In this document: one piece after another, positions 24,564 through 31,909 of the stretch | How the letters are laid out: the number at the start of each line of letters is the position of its first letter | How positions within the stretch are numbered: the stretch's first letter is position 1 | Origin: a virus | Reading direction: 5' to 3' (one strand) | Virus record (IMG/VR): IMGVR_UViG_3300034524_000191 | Location: 1-36,237 of that record | DNA: 36,237 nt | The notes under the pieces: generated by a model | What the model was told of the DNA's origin: nothing | Database searches by the model: none | The model's input: the letters and a program-made list of their open reading frames with translations, nothing else | Position numbers and translations under genes: made by a program

Positions 24564-25364
24564 CTATTTAATTACAGGCCGGGCTTCAAAATACGTCACC
24601 CCGCTGGACTCACGCCACATGGCATAGAGCGCAGTCCCCACTTGGGCCTCTACCTTTTCCCCGTCCTTCTTTTCGCGCAACTGCATTATGAGGTTCAACA
24701 TCATGGCCTCACGCGCATCAGCACTTTCAGAAGGGGTCACTATGGCCATAATCCCTTGCATCAGCAGCACAGGGCCAAAGTTTGACAGCTCGCCGCGCTT
24801 TAATATGGCATTCACACTGACACCCGAAAGCTCGCCACCCCACTCCGAGAGCCGGAGGGCCGCACGCCCTTTTTCTCCAGCTTCCAGATCGTAATCCCAA
24901 TAGGTGGATTTTTTCAGAGGGGCTATAGCTTCCTTGGCAAGAATCGCGTTCATGCCCTCAAGAAAGCGCTCTGGCGCAATAGAAAATACGGCCTGCTCTT
25001 GTGCAGAACCACCAATAGCCGCCTGTATAGCCTGCATATCAATGGACTGCGGCGCATAGGATATTCCACCAGAAAGCTCTTTCGCTACGCCGTTCACGGC
25101 GTACACTTTGCCATCTCGTACCCAATATCCTGCAGTATCTTCAACCAACACGGCAACCCCATTGGCAAGGGGGGCAGATTGCGAAGAGCGGGCATTCCCC
25201 GGTTGCTTCAATGTTTCACGCACTGCGGCCATGCTGGGCGAATCTTCCGGGCCACCACAACCCGAAAGGGATACCGCAACAAGGCAGATGCACAGTGCAA
25301 TAGATGCCATACGAATCAACGCGCCTGCCTGATTAGTGCAAGCGGTGCGCATAGTTATTGTCAT
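24564..25364 (-). CDS. Phage-borne lipoprotein of unknown function
   Basis: 266 residues. The start is fixed by AAGGAGG seven bases before the ATG. Signal peptide with a hydrophobic core (ASIALCICLVAVSLSG) and lipobox LSGC with lipid Cys36, followed by GGPEDS (no Asp at +2, so outer-membrane sorting is likely in enterobacterial terms). The mature domain of about 230 residues mixes strands and helices (GVAVLVEDTAGYWVRDGKVYAVNGVAKEL; FGPVLLMQGIMAIVTPSESADAREAMMLNLIMQLREKKDGEKVEAQVGTALYAM). No known family recognised. It lies outside the lytic operons, so it is probably expressed in the lysogen. Surface exclusion of related phages is a fair guess only. Confidence 0.82.
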   Translation of the reverse strand: MTITMRTACTNQAGALIRMASIALCICLVAVSLSGCGGPEDSPSMAAVRETLKQPGNARSSQSAPLANGVAVLVEDTAGYWVRDGKVYAVNGVAKELSGGISYAPQSIDMQAIQAAIGGSAQEQAVFSIAPERFLEGMNAILAKEAIAPLKKSTYWDYDLEAGEKGRAALRLSEWGGELSGVSVNAILKRGELSNFGPVLLMQGIMAIVTPSESADAREAMMLNLIMQLREKKDGEKVEAQVGTALYAMWRESSGVTYFEARPVIK

Positions 25365-25454
25365 AAACGAACCTCCTTGAGAAACACACCAAGGAAGCCC
25401 TTACCAGCTAACCGGATAGGTGAAAAGCGTTCTGGAATATCGAAAAGGCAAAAG

Positions 25455-25487
25455 AAAAGCCCCGACACCATCGGCACCGGGGCAGCA
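25455..25487 (-). terminator. Rho-independent terminator after hicB
   Basis: On the minus strand GCCCCGGTGCCGATGG...TCGGGGC is followed by TTTTCTTTT. It ends the hicAB transcript. Its core is nearly the same as the terminator at 26202-26237. Confidence 0.8.
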
Positions 25488-25511
25488 ATAAAGCGGAATA
25501 GTATCTTGCGC

Positions 25512-25910
25512 CTAAACGCTGCACCCGCTCCCAGCACAACGCAGCGCACAATCCACAATATACGCGGATCTGCTTTTACCGCTGGCCTTGGCCGCGCGGT
25601 CAATCTTGTTCCGAACGTACACCGGCATGGTGATGTTCACAGGCACGGCTTTCTTGTCCAGAAAGGACATATCCACCGGCACCAAGATCACAGCACCGCC
25701 CTCTGCCTCTGTGGAAGCGATAACAGCAGAAAGAGGTGACGGCGTAGGCGGCTCCATGTCTTCGCCTTCCATGTAGCATTCCACGGCATCCTGCACGTTT
25801 ACTATCAGCTCTTCCAAGGTGCTGGCAGCGGTAAAGCAGCCGGGAAAATCTGGAACTGTTCCGCCATAATCGGATGTAGGATCCTTGTGTACTATTACCG
25901 GATAAATCAT
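25512..25910 (-). CDS. hicB: HicB antitoxin with C-terminal ribbon-helix-helix
   Basis: 132 residues. The N-terminal HicB domain (about 1-60) has DYGGTVPDFPGCFTAASTLEELIVNVQDAVECYMEG. The C-terminal DNA-binding part (about 88-122) has VPVNITMPVYVRNKIDRAAKASGKSRSAYIVDCAL, a ribbon-helix-helix. It would neutralise HicA and bind the operator upstream of hicA. AAGGGG precedes the ATG. A hairpin in the 37-base hicA-hicB gap ends 15 bases upstream. Confidence 0.93.
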   Translation of the reverse strand: MIYPVIVHKDPTSDYGGTVPDFPGCFTAASTLEELIVNVQDAVECYMEGEDMEPPTPSPLSAVIASTEAEGGAVILVPVDMSFLDKKAVPVNITMPVYVRNKIDRAAKASGKSRSAYIVDCALRCAGSGCSV

Positions 25911-25925
25911 ATGTACATACCCCTT

Positions 25926-25950
25926 TAGGGGGGCCTTTCGGCCTCCCCTA
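25926..25950 (-). other. Hairpin between hicA and hicB
   Basis: In the minus-strand RNA, TAGGGGAGGCC-GAAA-GGCCCCCCTA folds with a GAAA tetraloop and one bulge. It contains the hicA stop codon and ends just before the hicB ribosome site. It may protect or re-initiate hicB translation so that antitoxin exceeds toxin. Confidence 0.45.
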
Positions 25951-26133
25951 TCTGAGTGTTAGTTTCGATTGTCTTCTTATGTTCCCTAGGGTTCCTTTCG
26001 GTATGTCCTTCACAGGGTGGGTTACTATGGTTATTCGCCCGTCTGGGTGTTTGAATTTCCAGTGGTCACCCTTTGTGCTAACATGAATGAACCCCGCCTC
26101 GACCAGCCTTTTGATTACCTCCGTGCTGCTCAT
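25948..26133 (-). CDS. hicA: HicA mRNA interferase toxin
   Basis: 61 residues, the family's usual size. Double-stranded-RNA-binding-like fold: SSTEVIKRLVEAGFIHVSTKGDHWKFKHPDGRITIVTHPVKDIPKGTLGNIRRQ, with the catalytic His in KGDHWKFKHP. Cleaves translated mRNA when HicB is lost. The ATG at 26133 has no ribosome site, and the best promoter places the transcript start at the ATG itself, so the mRNA may be leaderless. Toxin first, antitoxin second, as in most hicAB operons. Confidence 0.92.
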   Translation of the reverse strand: MSSTEVIKRLVEAGFIHVSTKGDHWKFKHPDGRITIVTHPVKDIPKGTLGNIRRQSKLTLR

Positions 26134-26139
26134 GTGAAG

Positions 26140-26192
26140 ACAATACGCATAATGCGCATAGCTGTCAAATAAAAATGCGCATAATGCGCATA
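26140..26192 (-). promoter_or_regulatory. hicAB promoter with twin palindromic operators
   Basis: Minus-strand promoter: TTGACA (complement of 26163-26168), a 17-base spacer and TATTGT (complement of 26140-26145). Operators: TACGCATAATGCGCATA (26144-26160), inside the spacer, and ATGCGCATAATGCGCATA (26175-26192), upstream of the -35. Each is a pair of ATGCGCAT-type palindromes; the two copies lie 31 bases (three turns) apart. Fits cooperative binding by HicB dimers. Confidence 0.75.
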
Positions 26193-26201
26193 GAAATTTA
26201 A

Positions 26202-26237
26202 AAAATACCCCCCCGGCACCATCGGCACCGGGGGGCT
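26202..26237 (-). terminator. Rho-independent terminator before hicA
   Basis: Minus strand: CCCCCCGG...CCGGGGGG stem with an 11-base loop, then TATTTTTTAAA. It stops transcripts of the 149-residue gene upstream of the hicAB promoter. Confidence 0.8.
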
Positions 26238-26242
26238 TTACC

Positions 26243-26692
26243 TTACTTTTTCACCCTATCCGCTAACAGCGGATGCACTGGAAGATCGCAGGCCATGGCC
26301 TCGCGCAAGGCTTCTTGTGCCGCCTGCAGGCGTGTACGCGAGACCTCCGGCAAATCCGCCGCCATGCTGGCCAATTCATCAAGGCATGGCTCGGCAGCGG
26401 CCAGCGCCACGCGGCCCAACTGATAGCCAGCAACCAAACGTATCTGCAGCGCTATCTCTGCCAGCTTGGGCATGTTCAGTCGCTCCGCATGGCCATCCAA
26501 TGTGGTTGCCACCACAAGCAAGGCTCGAGCTGCTTCCCGTCCCTTGTGCACATCATCGCACACCAGCACATTGCGCATGGCATCGCGTAATCCCTCATCA
26601 CTGATATGCTCCAGATCCTTATCCGCCCTTTCCGCTTTGAGCTTCTTCACCTCATCAGCAAAACTCAATACCGTCACATCGTTACCTAACAT
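26243..26692 (-). CDS. Helical protein of unknown function
   Basis: 149 residues, nearly all helix: FADEVKKLKAERADKDLEHISDEGLRDAMRNVLVCDD, then GREAARALLVVATTLDGHAERLNMPKLAEIALQIRLVAGYQLGRVAL and EVSRTRLQAAQEALREAM. No membrane segment or catalytic motif. AGGGGG precedes the ATG, and it has its own terminator. A palindrome TACAAACTTGTA (26733-26744) lies 40 bases upstream and could be its operator. Not recognised. Confidence 0.7.
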   Translation of the reverse strand: MLGNDVTVLSFADEVKKLKAERADKDLEHISDEGLRDAMRNVLVCDDVHKGREAARALLVVATTLDGHAERLNMPKLAEIALQIRLVAGYQLGRVALAAAEPCLDELASMAADLPEVSRTRLQAAQEALREAMACDLPVHPLLADRVKK

Positions 26693-26747
26693 TTTTACCC
26701 CCTAGAGTATCAGGTACGCATACACATATAAATACAAACTTGTAAAT

Positions 26748-26783
26748 CAAAAGCCCCTTGAACCATATTAGATTCAAGGGGCT
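26748..26783 (-). terminator. Rho-independent terminator of the four-gene small operon
   Basis: AGCCCCTTGAA (26752-26762) pairs with TTCAAGGGGCT (26773-26783); the minus strand then reads TTTTGATTT. It ends the transcript running from 27718 to 26788. Confidence 0.8.
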
Positions 26784-26787
26784 GCAA

Positions 26788-26991
26788 CTATTCAGCTCGC
26801 CGCCTCTCAACAAGCGCAGAGAAACTTACTTTCCCAGCTACCCATTCCTCATATTCCTCTGGAGTAAGTCCCAAGGCATCACGAAGAGAGCGCGAATCAT
26901 CCCCGTCGTGCCAGTGATCAACGGCAGTGCTATCATCTTGCGGAACGGCTTCACCAGATAAGCACTGCTCCATAAACGTGTTACTGCCCAT
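26788..26991 (-). CDS. Small acidic protein, unknown
   Basis: 67 residues. The ATG at 26991 overlaps the previous stop (TGATG), so translation is coupled. SRSLRDALGLTPEEYEEWVAGKVSFSALVERRR suggests a helical DNA- or protein-binding unit of a type common in small phage proteins. No function assigned. Confidence 0.6.
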   Translation of the reverse strand: MGSNTFMEQCLSGEAVPQDDSTAVDHWHDGDDSRSLRDALGLTPEEYEEWVAGKVSFSALVERRRAE

Positions 26992-27221
26992 CACATCAAC
27001 CGCTCCTGTTTGATCTCCTGCAGCATAGTTTTCTTTCCCGGCAACCTCGGACAGTCCAACATCATTCTCTTAGACGTGGCCGGGGGCGAATAAGGATACA
27101 TTTCTGCCTGCCGTACCGACAGCGTTTTCCCGCCCTCTACAAAGACATGCGTATCCGTCACCGTCAGAATCCGGCGCGGGGTTCCAAGTATCAACAAGGA
27201 TCCGTCCTTCTCGTATTGCAT
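26991..27221 (-). CDS. Small protein, unknown
   Basis: 76 residues: MQYEKDGSLLILGTPRRILTVTDTHVFVEGGKTLSVRQAEMYPYSP, with a beta-like N-terminal half, then a basic helical tail. GGGAGGAAGGATC before the ATG. A longer overlapping frame (27070-27342) is rejected because it lacks such a site. Second last gene of a four-gene operon. Confidence 0.6.
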   Translation of the reverse strand: MQYEKDGSLLILGTPRRILTVTDTHVFVEGGKTLSVRQAEMYPYSPPATSKRMMLDCPRLPGKKTMLQEIKQERLM

Positions 27222-27236
27222 GATCCTTCCTCCCTT

Positions 27237-27428
27237 CTATTGTCCTTCCGGCCAGCGGACGGCATCCGCCTTGCCAGTAAACACCAACCATGTGGCCTTG
27301 AGGCGGTAGCGGATCCAATTCTCTGGCCCAACGTGCCGCCATGGTACTTCCTTGCCGTTAATAAATACCTGTGCGGCGTAACAATGCTTAATCAGGTCCT
27401 GCACCCACCATATTCTAGGCGCTTTCAT
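27237..27428 (-). CDS. Small protein, unknown
   Basis: 63 residues rich in Trp and basic residues (MKAPRIWWVQDLIKHCYAAQVFINGKEVPWRHVGPENWIRYRLKATWLVF). The start shares bases with the previous stop (TAATG) behind a GGGGGG run. No family recognised. Confidence 0.6.
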   Translation of the reverse strand: MKAPRIWWVQDLIKHCYAAQVFINGKEVPWRHVGPENWIRYRLKATWLVFTGKADAVRWPEGQ

Positions 27429-27718
27429 TACAGCCCCCCTTCCAGCTCCGGCAGCTGCAGCCTGTGCGGATGCCCCATGTTCGGGTCATAGTCTCCACCA
27501 GCGTCATACAAATCATCCATGGCCAGCTCGTAACCGGCTGCGGCCTCTTTCCGGATCCACTCCAAAAGCTCCGCATCATCCAGCTTGTTCAACAGGTGTG
27601 AAGTAAGCATGGAGCGGTCACATTCTCCACCACAGCAGGGCAGCTTTTGAGATACGTGCGCACCTTCAAAAACGGCTCCGCACTTGCCGCAGATGCTGAT
27701 TACCTTGATCTCTTTCAT
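27428..27718 (-). CDS. Zinc-ribbon-like small protein
   Basis: 96 residues from the ATG at 27718 with AAGGAG seven bases upstream. Two Cys pairs (CGKCGAVF and LPCCGGEC) suggest a zinc ribbon; the rest is acidic helix (LLNKLDDAELLEWIRKEAAAGYELAMDDLYDAGGDYDPNMGHPHRL). It is the first gene after the iteron region, so its promoter may be inside or beside that region. Function unknown. Confidence 0.62.
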   Translation of the reverse strand: MKEIKVISICGKCGAVFEGAHVSQKLPCCGGECDRSMLTSHLLNKLDDAELLEWIRKEAAAGYELAMDDLYDAGGDYDPNMGHPHRLQLPELEGGL

Positions 27719-27741
27719 AGCGTCTCTCCTTTCAGACAGGA

Positions 27742-28068
27742 GGAGGGGGGTCCGGAAAAGTGTAACATTTGTAATCTCACCCATCATTTTCCTCGCAACA
27801 CCGCATGGCTCTAAGGGAAACTGTAGACAGGTGAAAATGTAATTTTACTGTAATCAGATGTAACCTAAAATGTAATCTTCAATTATTTCAGTGCATCGCA
27901 GTTACTGAACATGTGCTCAAAAAGTAACCTGCAAACTGTAATCTCGTTACACTGAAATTACATAAAAATTACACTTTTCAAATTCCAATATTATCATTTT
28001 TGTTCAAGTGGTTACACCTTGTTTTCGGAATGAGATTACAAATGTTACACTTTTCCGGACCCCCCTCC
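27742..28068. repeat. Likely replication origin: 38-bp inverted repeats around a TGTAAY iteron array
   Basis: Left arm 27742-27779 and right arm 28031-28068 are perfect 38-base inverted repeats, each with a G6/C6 block, a TCCGGA and two copies of TGTAAY. Between them lies an AT-rich 251-base core. Exact TGTAAY sites on the plus strand start at 27761, 27770, 27838, 27849, 27859, 27871 and 27937; on the minus strand they lie at 27946, 27957, 27968, 28011, 28035 and 28044. AGTAAC variants occur at 27901 (minus) and 27923 (plus). Neighbouring sites are 9-12 bases apart and converge on the centre. It lies directly after the primase-helicase gene, as P4-type origins lie near alpha, whose protein binds such repeats. 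Confidence 0.72.
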
Positions 28069-28092
28069 ACATTTGGGATTTATGATTTTCCA

Positions 28093-28112
28093 ACGCGCAC
28101 ACACATGCGCGT
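28093..28112 (-). other. Short stem-loop after the primase gene
   Basis: ACGCGCA (28093-28099) pairs with TGCGCGT (28106-28112) around CACACA. There is no U tract. It may be a weak terminator or part of the origin region. Confidence 0.3.
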
Positions 28113-28135
28113 GTATATTCAACAATTTCTGCCGA

Positions 28136-30814
28136 TTAAGCCTCAAAAACCCAGCAACGCAGGGTCTTATTAAGGTGGCGGCTGTTTACGGGGGCACTGC
28201 TGGCCACGAACTTGTGGCGCTTAGAATGGGGAAGCAACTTCTTCAGCTGCTTGATGTCGGGCAGCTCCTGCCCATTGTGAAGACACAAATCACGGAACTG
28301 GTTCAAGTTCACGGCGATAGTATCTTCTTCGCGGGAATGATTGAGCCATCCCACGGTTCCCTTGGGGGATTCGTCGTTCAGGTAACGGTAGGTTTCCCAA
28401 AACTGCTCAAGCAGGGGGTGGTCTGCAGAAAGGCGTTCTTCGCGCACCTTGGCACGTTCATAAAGATATTCCGTCAGCTTCTCGCAGCGTTCCTTAGTCA
28501 TGGATGGGAACAGTACGGAAAGCGCATACCCGCATGCAGCCACTTGAGCATGGTTTTTTATGATACGCTCCATTTTCAGCAGGCCACGACTTCTGAATTG
28601 CGTAGAGACTTCTTGAAAAGCCTTGCGGTATACATCCAGGATCTGCGTCTCATGGGTAAGCGCTTCGCGCAGAAACCCGCCGACAGTTGCAGCGCTCTGC
28701 CCTTCAAACCACTTTGCTACACCAAGCGTCTCGCGGGTGTGGTGCTTCTTGGTCACATGCACATGCACAATTCGCTGCAGAAGAGCTTCTGATCCCTCAA
28801 CTTCTGCGTTCTGACTGATAATAAGTGAAGCCTGAAACAGGTGCTCTTCAATCTCGTTGCCACGCTTGGCCACACCCAATGTGCCGGTGCTACGTCCGTT
28901 GAAGAATGGCTTGCACTCGTCAAAATTGAACATCTTGGCTTTAGCGTCTTTGTCTCCGGATCCGGTATCACGGTCCGATTCGATGATGACAACAGGCAGA
29001 TTGCTGAGCTGGTTGAATGCACGTCTTCGGCCTGCGGGCGACGACTTCATCACGTCAAACCCTTCATACTCATCACGCCCACAACACTTCCAAAGAAATT
29101 CAAGGGCGGTGGATTTACCGGCACCGGGTTCTCCGGTGAATTCAAAAAAGGGGAAGGTTTTATCCTCCGCGCGGATCTGCTGCGCAAATAGCGACCCCAT
29201 CCAAAAAGCCAGCAGGGCAAGCCCCTGCCAGCCAAATGCCAGATGATACTTTTCAAGCCAATTAGGGTTGAACTCCCCGCGAGTATGAACGGCTACCGCG
29301 ACTAGACTTGTCTTGATCCCTTTGCGGCCGATCTCAAAATAGCCATGCTCGTTGAGAGCGATTTCCTTTCCCATATGGTAGGCATGCTTCTGGTACACAT
29401 ACGTTTGCAGCTCCCTGTCGTAGCCAACGAAAGGAACTGAGGCGACAGTCAGCATGCTATGGTTCAGCCAGCGATCCCGCAGGTATTTCAGGTGGCGCAC
29501 GTCACCGTCAAAGGTGCCGCCGCGGGCCTTGGTAAGCATCGCTTTGTTGAACGCTTCCGGACTAGTGAGATGTGTACCATCCAGTCCGATAATGTCGTCA
29601 CTGTTGCCGTTTGAGTAGCAAACCTTGAACACGTAGCGTTGCTCATCCATTATCGGGTCGACTTCCATGTAAAGGAAATCGGGGTATACGTTCGATATCA
29701 AATCCACATCACAATTGGACCTGAATATATCCCGACCGCGCGGAGACTTGAGAACCGCGTCCAATAATGAATCAAATGGCTGTTGGCCATCCTCCTGCTT
29801 CTCATCCTCTTCCGTGACGTTGTTCATCAACTCTTTGTCTAGGCTGTCCGACACCTTCACACCGAACAGGGAATTACCGAACTCCAGCACGAACTTTCTG
29901 TGCCGGTTACGCACATAGTAGTGATATGCTTTTTCGTTGGCTGTCTCGGACATGAACAGCCGTCCACGATACAACCCATCTTCAATGTACTTATCCGTGA
30001 GCCTGCCGGCACGAAACAAATCATCCCAATCCTGCTTATTGGCCGGGCGGCACACCTCGTATTGTTCACCCATGGTGCGCAGTTTTTTTGCATGGCGCTT
30101 GGTGTAGTCTGCTCCGGCTTTATCACCGTCCAGCGCCAGCACCCATACCACCCCCTTGTCCTTGTGAGCCTCAATGAGCTGGCGAGGAAAGTTGGAACTG
30201 GAAATGGCTGCAGCAGCCTTAATGCCCACATGCTGCAGGGCTATACCGTGGAAGATCCCTTCAACGATGAATACGCGGTCGCCGCGCTCAATCTCCATCC
30301 CCGGAGGCGTCCATGCCATGCCCTTGAAATCGCCGAACACACGGGCCTTGCCCTTGTTCTCAGCATGCTTGTCCGGCTTGATAAGGCGCTGCCAGCAAAC
30401 GGTCTTTTCTGTGTCGACGTACACGCGCACCGTGGGTGTGAAGTAGTTGGAGTGCGGATACTGGTATGTGCCCTGATCGTACCACCCCCTGATCTTGGAA
30501 AGATCAAACCCACGGTTCATGCCCATATAGACGTTGGCCGTGCGGTCCGGCTCCGTCTCAGTGGGCGGATACTTATCAACGAAGTTTTCAAACAGCTCTG
30601 GCAGCAGATCCCGCACGGGTTCTTCCCATCCGCAGTTATTTAAACGGCTGCACTTCATCACCCACGGCTGCTCAATGCTGATAAACAACTCTTTTTTGCC
30701 GCAGCTGGGGCAGGGACCACCGCGAAGGTAGTCCCCTTTCTCTTTCAACTGGAAACGCGGATCCGCCAGAAGAGCCTGCACAATGTCACGGGCGGAAATC
30801 TCGTAGCCACTCAT
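28136..30814 (-). CDS. Primase-helicase (phage replication protein)
   Basis: 892 residues. An N-terminal zinc finger (Cys35, Cys38, Cys55, Cys61) like that of DnaG-type primases. Toprim domain with Glu185 in RVFIVEG and Asp229/Asp231 in LALDGDKAG. Linker, then a helicase/ATPase with Walker A GEPGAGKST (561-569) and Walker B LPVVIIESD (about 606-614). The C-terminus would hold the DNA-binding part. One protein could thus prime, unwind and recognise the neighbouring iteron array, as P4 alpha does. The start overlaps the ASCH gene stop (ATGA). Probably the key lytic replication gene. A cellular defence or plasmid role is less likely given its place. Confidence 0.88.
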   Translation of the reverse strand: MSGYEISARDIVQALLADPRFQLKEKGDYLRGGPCPSCGKKELFISIEQPWVMKCSRLNNCGWEEPVRDLLPELFENFVDKYPPTETEPDRTANVYMGMNRGFDLSKIRGWYDQGTYQYPHSNYFTPTVRVYVDTEKTVCWQRLIKPDKHAENKGKARVFGDFKGMAWTPPGMEIERGDRVFIVEGIFHGIALQHVGIKAAAAISSSNFPRQLIEAHKDKGVVWVLALDGDKAGADYTKRHAKKLRTMGEQYEVCRPANKQDWDDLFRAGRLTDKYIEDGLYRGRLFMSETANEKAYHYYVRNRHRKFVLEFGNSLFGVKVSDSLDKELMNNVTEEDEKQEDGQQPFDSLLDAVLKSPRGRDIFRSNCDVDLISNVYPDFLYMEVDPIMDEQRYVFKVCYSNGNSDDIIGLDGTHLTSPEAFNKAMLTKARGGTFDGDVRHLKYLRDRWLNHSMLTVASVPFVGYDRELQTYVYQKHAYHMGKEIALNEHGYFEIGRKGIKTSLVAVAVHTRGEFNPNWLEKYHLAFGWQGLALLAFWMGSLFAQQIRAEDKTFPFFEFTGEPGAGKSTALEFLWKCCGRDEYEGFDVMKSSPAGRRRAFNQLSNLPVVIIESDRDTGSGDKDAKAKMFNFDECKPFFNGRSTGTLGVAKRGNEIEEHLFQASLIISQNAEVEGSEALLQRIVHVHVTKKHHTRETLGVAKWFEGQSAATVGGFLREALTHETQILDVYRKAFQEVSTQFRSRGLLKMERIIKNHAQVAACGYALSVLFPSMTKERCEKLTEYLYERAKVREERLSADHPLLEQFWETYRYLNDESPKGTVGWLNHSREEDTIAVNLNQFRDLCLHNGQELPDIKQLKKLLPHSKRHKFVASSAPVNSRHLNKTLRCWVFEA

Positions 30815-31119
30815 GACTCACCCCTTGCCAGATCAATCCCGAACCAGAACACCTCACGACACAGCGGACCATAAACGGCCTGAACGTCTCGGCGGTCCTC
30901 TCCGTCCAGATCCGCAACACGGCAGTGTCCACAATCCGTAATTACGCCTTGCATGCGGCTCTGTGTGCCGTAGCCGCGCGAAAGCAGCACGGCCCGACCG
31001 GCAGCGCATGTTTCAGGGTTATACTGGCCGCCGGGGCGGCGGTATTCTCTGCTCTTTTCACCGTTTGCGAACTTGTCATAGTAACGGGCGGTAAGAGGCA
31101 AAAAGAGAGGTTTAGACAT
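30811..31119 (-). CDS. ASCH-like domain protein
   Basis: 102 residues. The start FLPLTARYYDKFANGEKSREYRRPGGQYNPETCAAGRAVLLSRGYGTQSRMQGVITDC has the G-x-K-x-x-E-x-R core of ASCH/PUA-like domains, thought to bind RNA or modified bases. Overlaps its neighbours by four bases or less on both sides (TAATG, ATGA). The exact role in the phage is unknown. Confidence 0.68.
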   Translation of the reverse strand: MSKPLFLPLTARYYDKFANGEKSREYRRPGGQYNPETCAAGRAVLLSRGYGTQSRMQGVITDCGHCRVADLDGEDRRDVQAVYGPLCREVFWFGIDLARGES

Positions 31120-31385
31120 TACTGTGCCCTCCTTGCGCGCTCGTCTTGGCCACTGGCCAACAAGGTGCTGGTTTCGATAACGTAGTACCGCTCTGATACG
31201 GATACGATGCCACCGCTTCGGATGGCTCCCTGCAAATAGGCAACAGCGGCTCCTTGTTGCAGGGCCAGTGCTTCCAGATGGAGAATGTATGTCAGCAGAT
31301 CATGAGTGGCCTGATTAGGCTTTGCTCCCAACTGAATGGCCAACTCCAGATTGTTCACAGCTGCAGGACGTTCCAGCTTATGCAT
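31119..31385 (-). CDS. Small helical early protein, unknown
   Basis: 88 residues from the ATG at 31385, behind AAGGAGG. LELAIQLGAKPNQATHDLLTYILHLEALALQQGAAVAYLQGAIRSGGIVSVSERYYVIETS is largely helical. No family known to me. Overlaps the upstream gene by eight bases; clearly part of the early operon. Confidence 0.65.
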   Translation of the reverse strand: MHKLERPAAVNNLELAIQLGAKPNQATHDLLTYILHLEALALQQGAAVAYLQGAIRSGGIVSVSERYYVIETSTLLASGQDERARRAQ

Positions 31386-31626
31386 CGGCCACCTCCTTGG
31401 CAGGAGACACGTCACTGTCTGAAACGTACTTGTCGAGCTTGAGCTGGACAGTGCTTCCATCATCGAACTCAATCTCGTCGTCATCATCAGACAACCAGTT
31501 TATGGAGTTGCCCTTGTATTCACTAACGGCATCCCAAGCCACGTCGAAGGCATCCTTTTCCGATGCTGCCTCTACGGTAGCAGTTCCTTTTATTGTAAGC
31601 GTGAAGGCGCAAACGAACTTAGGCAT
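31378..31626 (-). CDS. Small acidic early protein, paralogue of next gene
   Basis: 82 residues from the ATG at 31626 (GGAGGTGCC). MPKFVCAFTLTIKGTATVEAASEKDAFDVAWDAV, then a strongly acidic SDDDDEIEFDDGS. A beta-strand followed by helix-shaped start resembles the next gene upstream (31619-31909), suggesting an old duplication. No function assigned. Confidence 0.62.
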   Translation of the reverse strand: MPKFVCAFTLTIKGTATVEAASEKDAFDVAWDAVSEYKGNSINWLSDDDDEIEFDDGSTVQLKLDKYVSDSDVSPAKEVADA

Positions 31627-31909
31627 GCGGCACCTCCGATGCGGGCTGGCCGTCAATCTCACGGGCCGGGAGAAGGTCGGGATTCAATACTTCGCTTTCA
31701 ACCCGAATGGTGATGAAGTGGGGCGTTTCACCTTCCTGCACACGGATCAAAAATTCCCGCTCAAGACGCAAGGCTAAGCAGCTTGCGAAATGCGTTGTCT
31801 TGAGAGACTCATCAGCAAGCCGCTGGGCCTGCTGAGCTGTGGGAGCACTTGCGTACACAGCCACAGCCAGCTCAATTTTGCCGGTGCAGATAAACAGCTG
31901 CTTACTCAT
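31619..31909 (-). CDS. Small early protein, paralogue of previous gene
   Basis: 96 residues from the ATG at 31909. MSKQLFICTGKIELAVAVYASAPTAQQAQRLADESL mirrors the strand-helix start of its neighbour; both end in similar ...EV(A/P)(D/H)A tails. The fit is weak in sequence but strong in layout. The ribosome site AGGGGG(A)GC lies upstream. Confidence 0.6.
   Translation of the reverse strand: MSKQLFICTGKIELAVAVYASAPTAQQAQRLADESLKTTHFASCLALRLEREFLIRVQEGETPHFITIRVESEVLNPDLLPAREIDGQPASEVPHA

Noticed and set aside
27070-27342. 90-codon minus-strand frame overlapping two small genes
   Set aside because: The genes at 26991-27221 and 27237-27428 have better ribosome sites and stop-start couplings with their neighbours.
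27742-28068. Insertion sequence or MITE reading of the 38-bp inverted repeats
   Set aside because: No target-site duplication flanks the arms, no transposase is present, and the internal phased motifs are better explained by a protein-binding origin.
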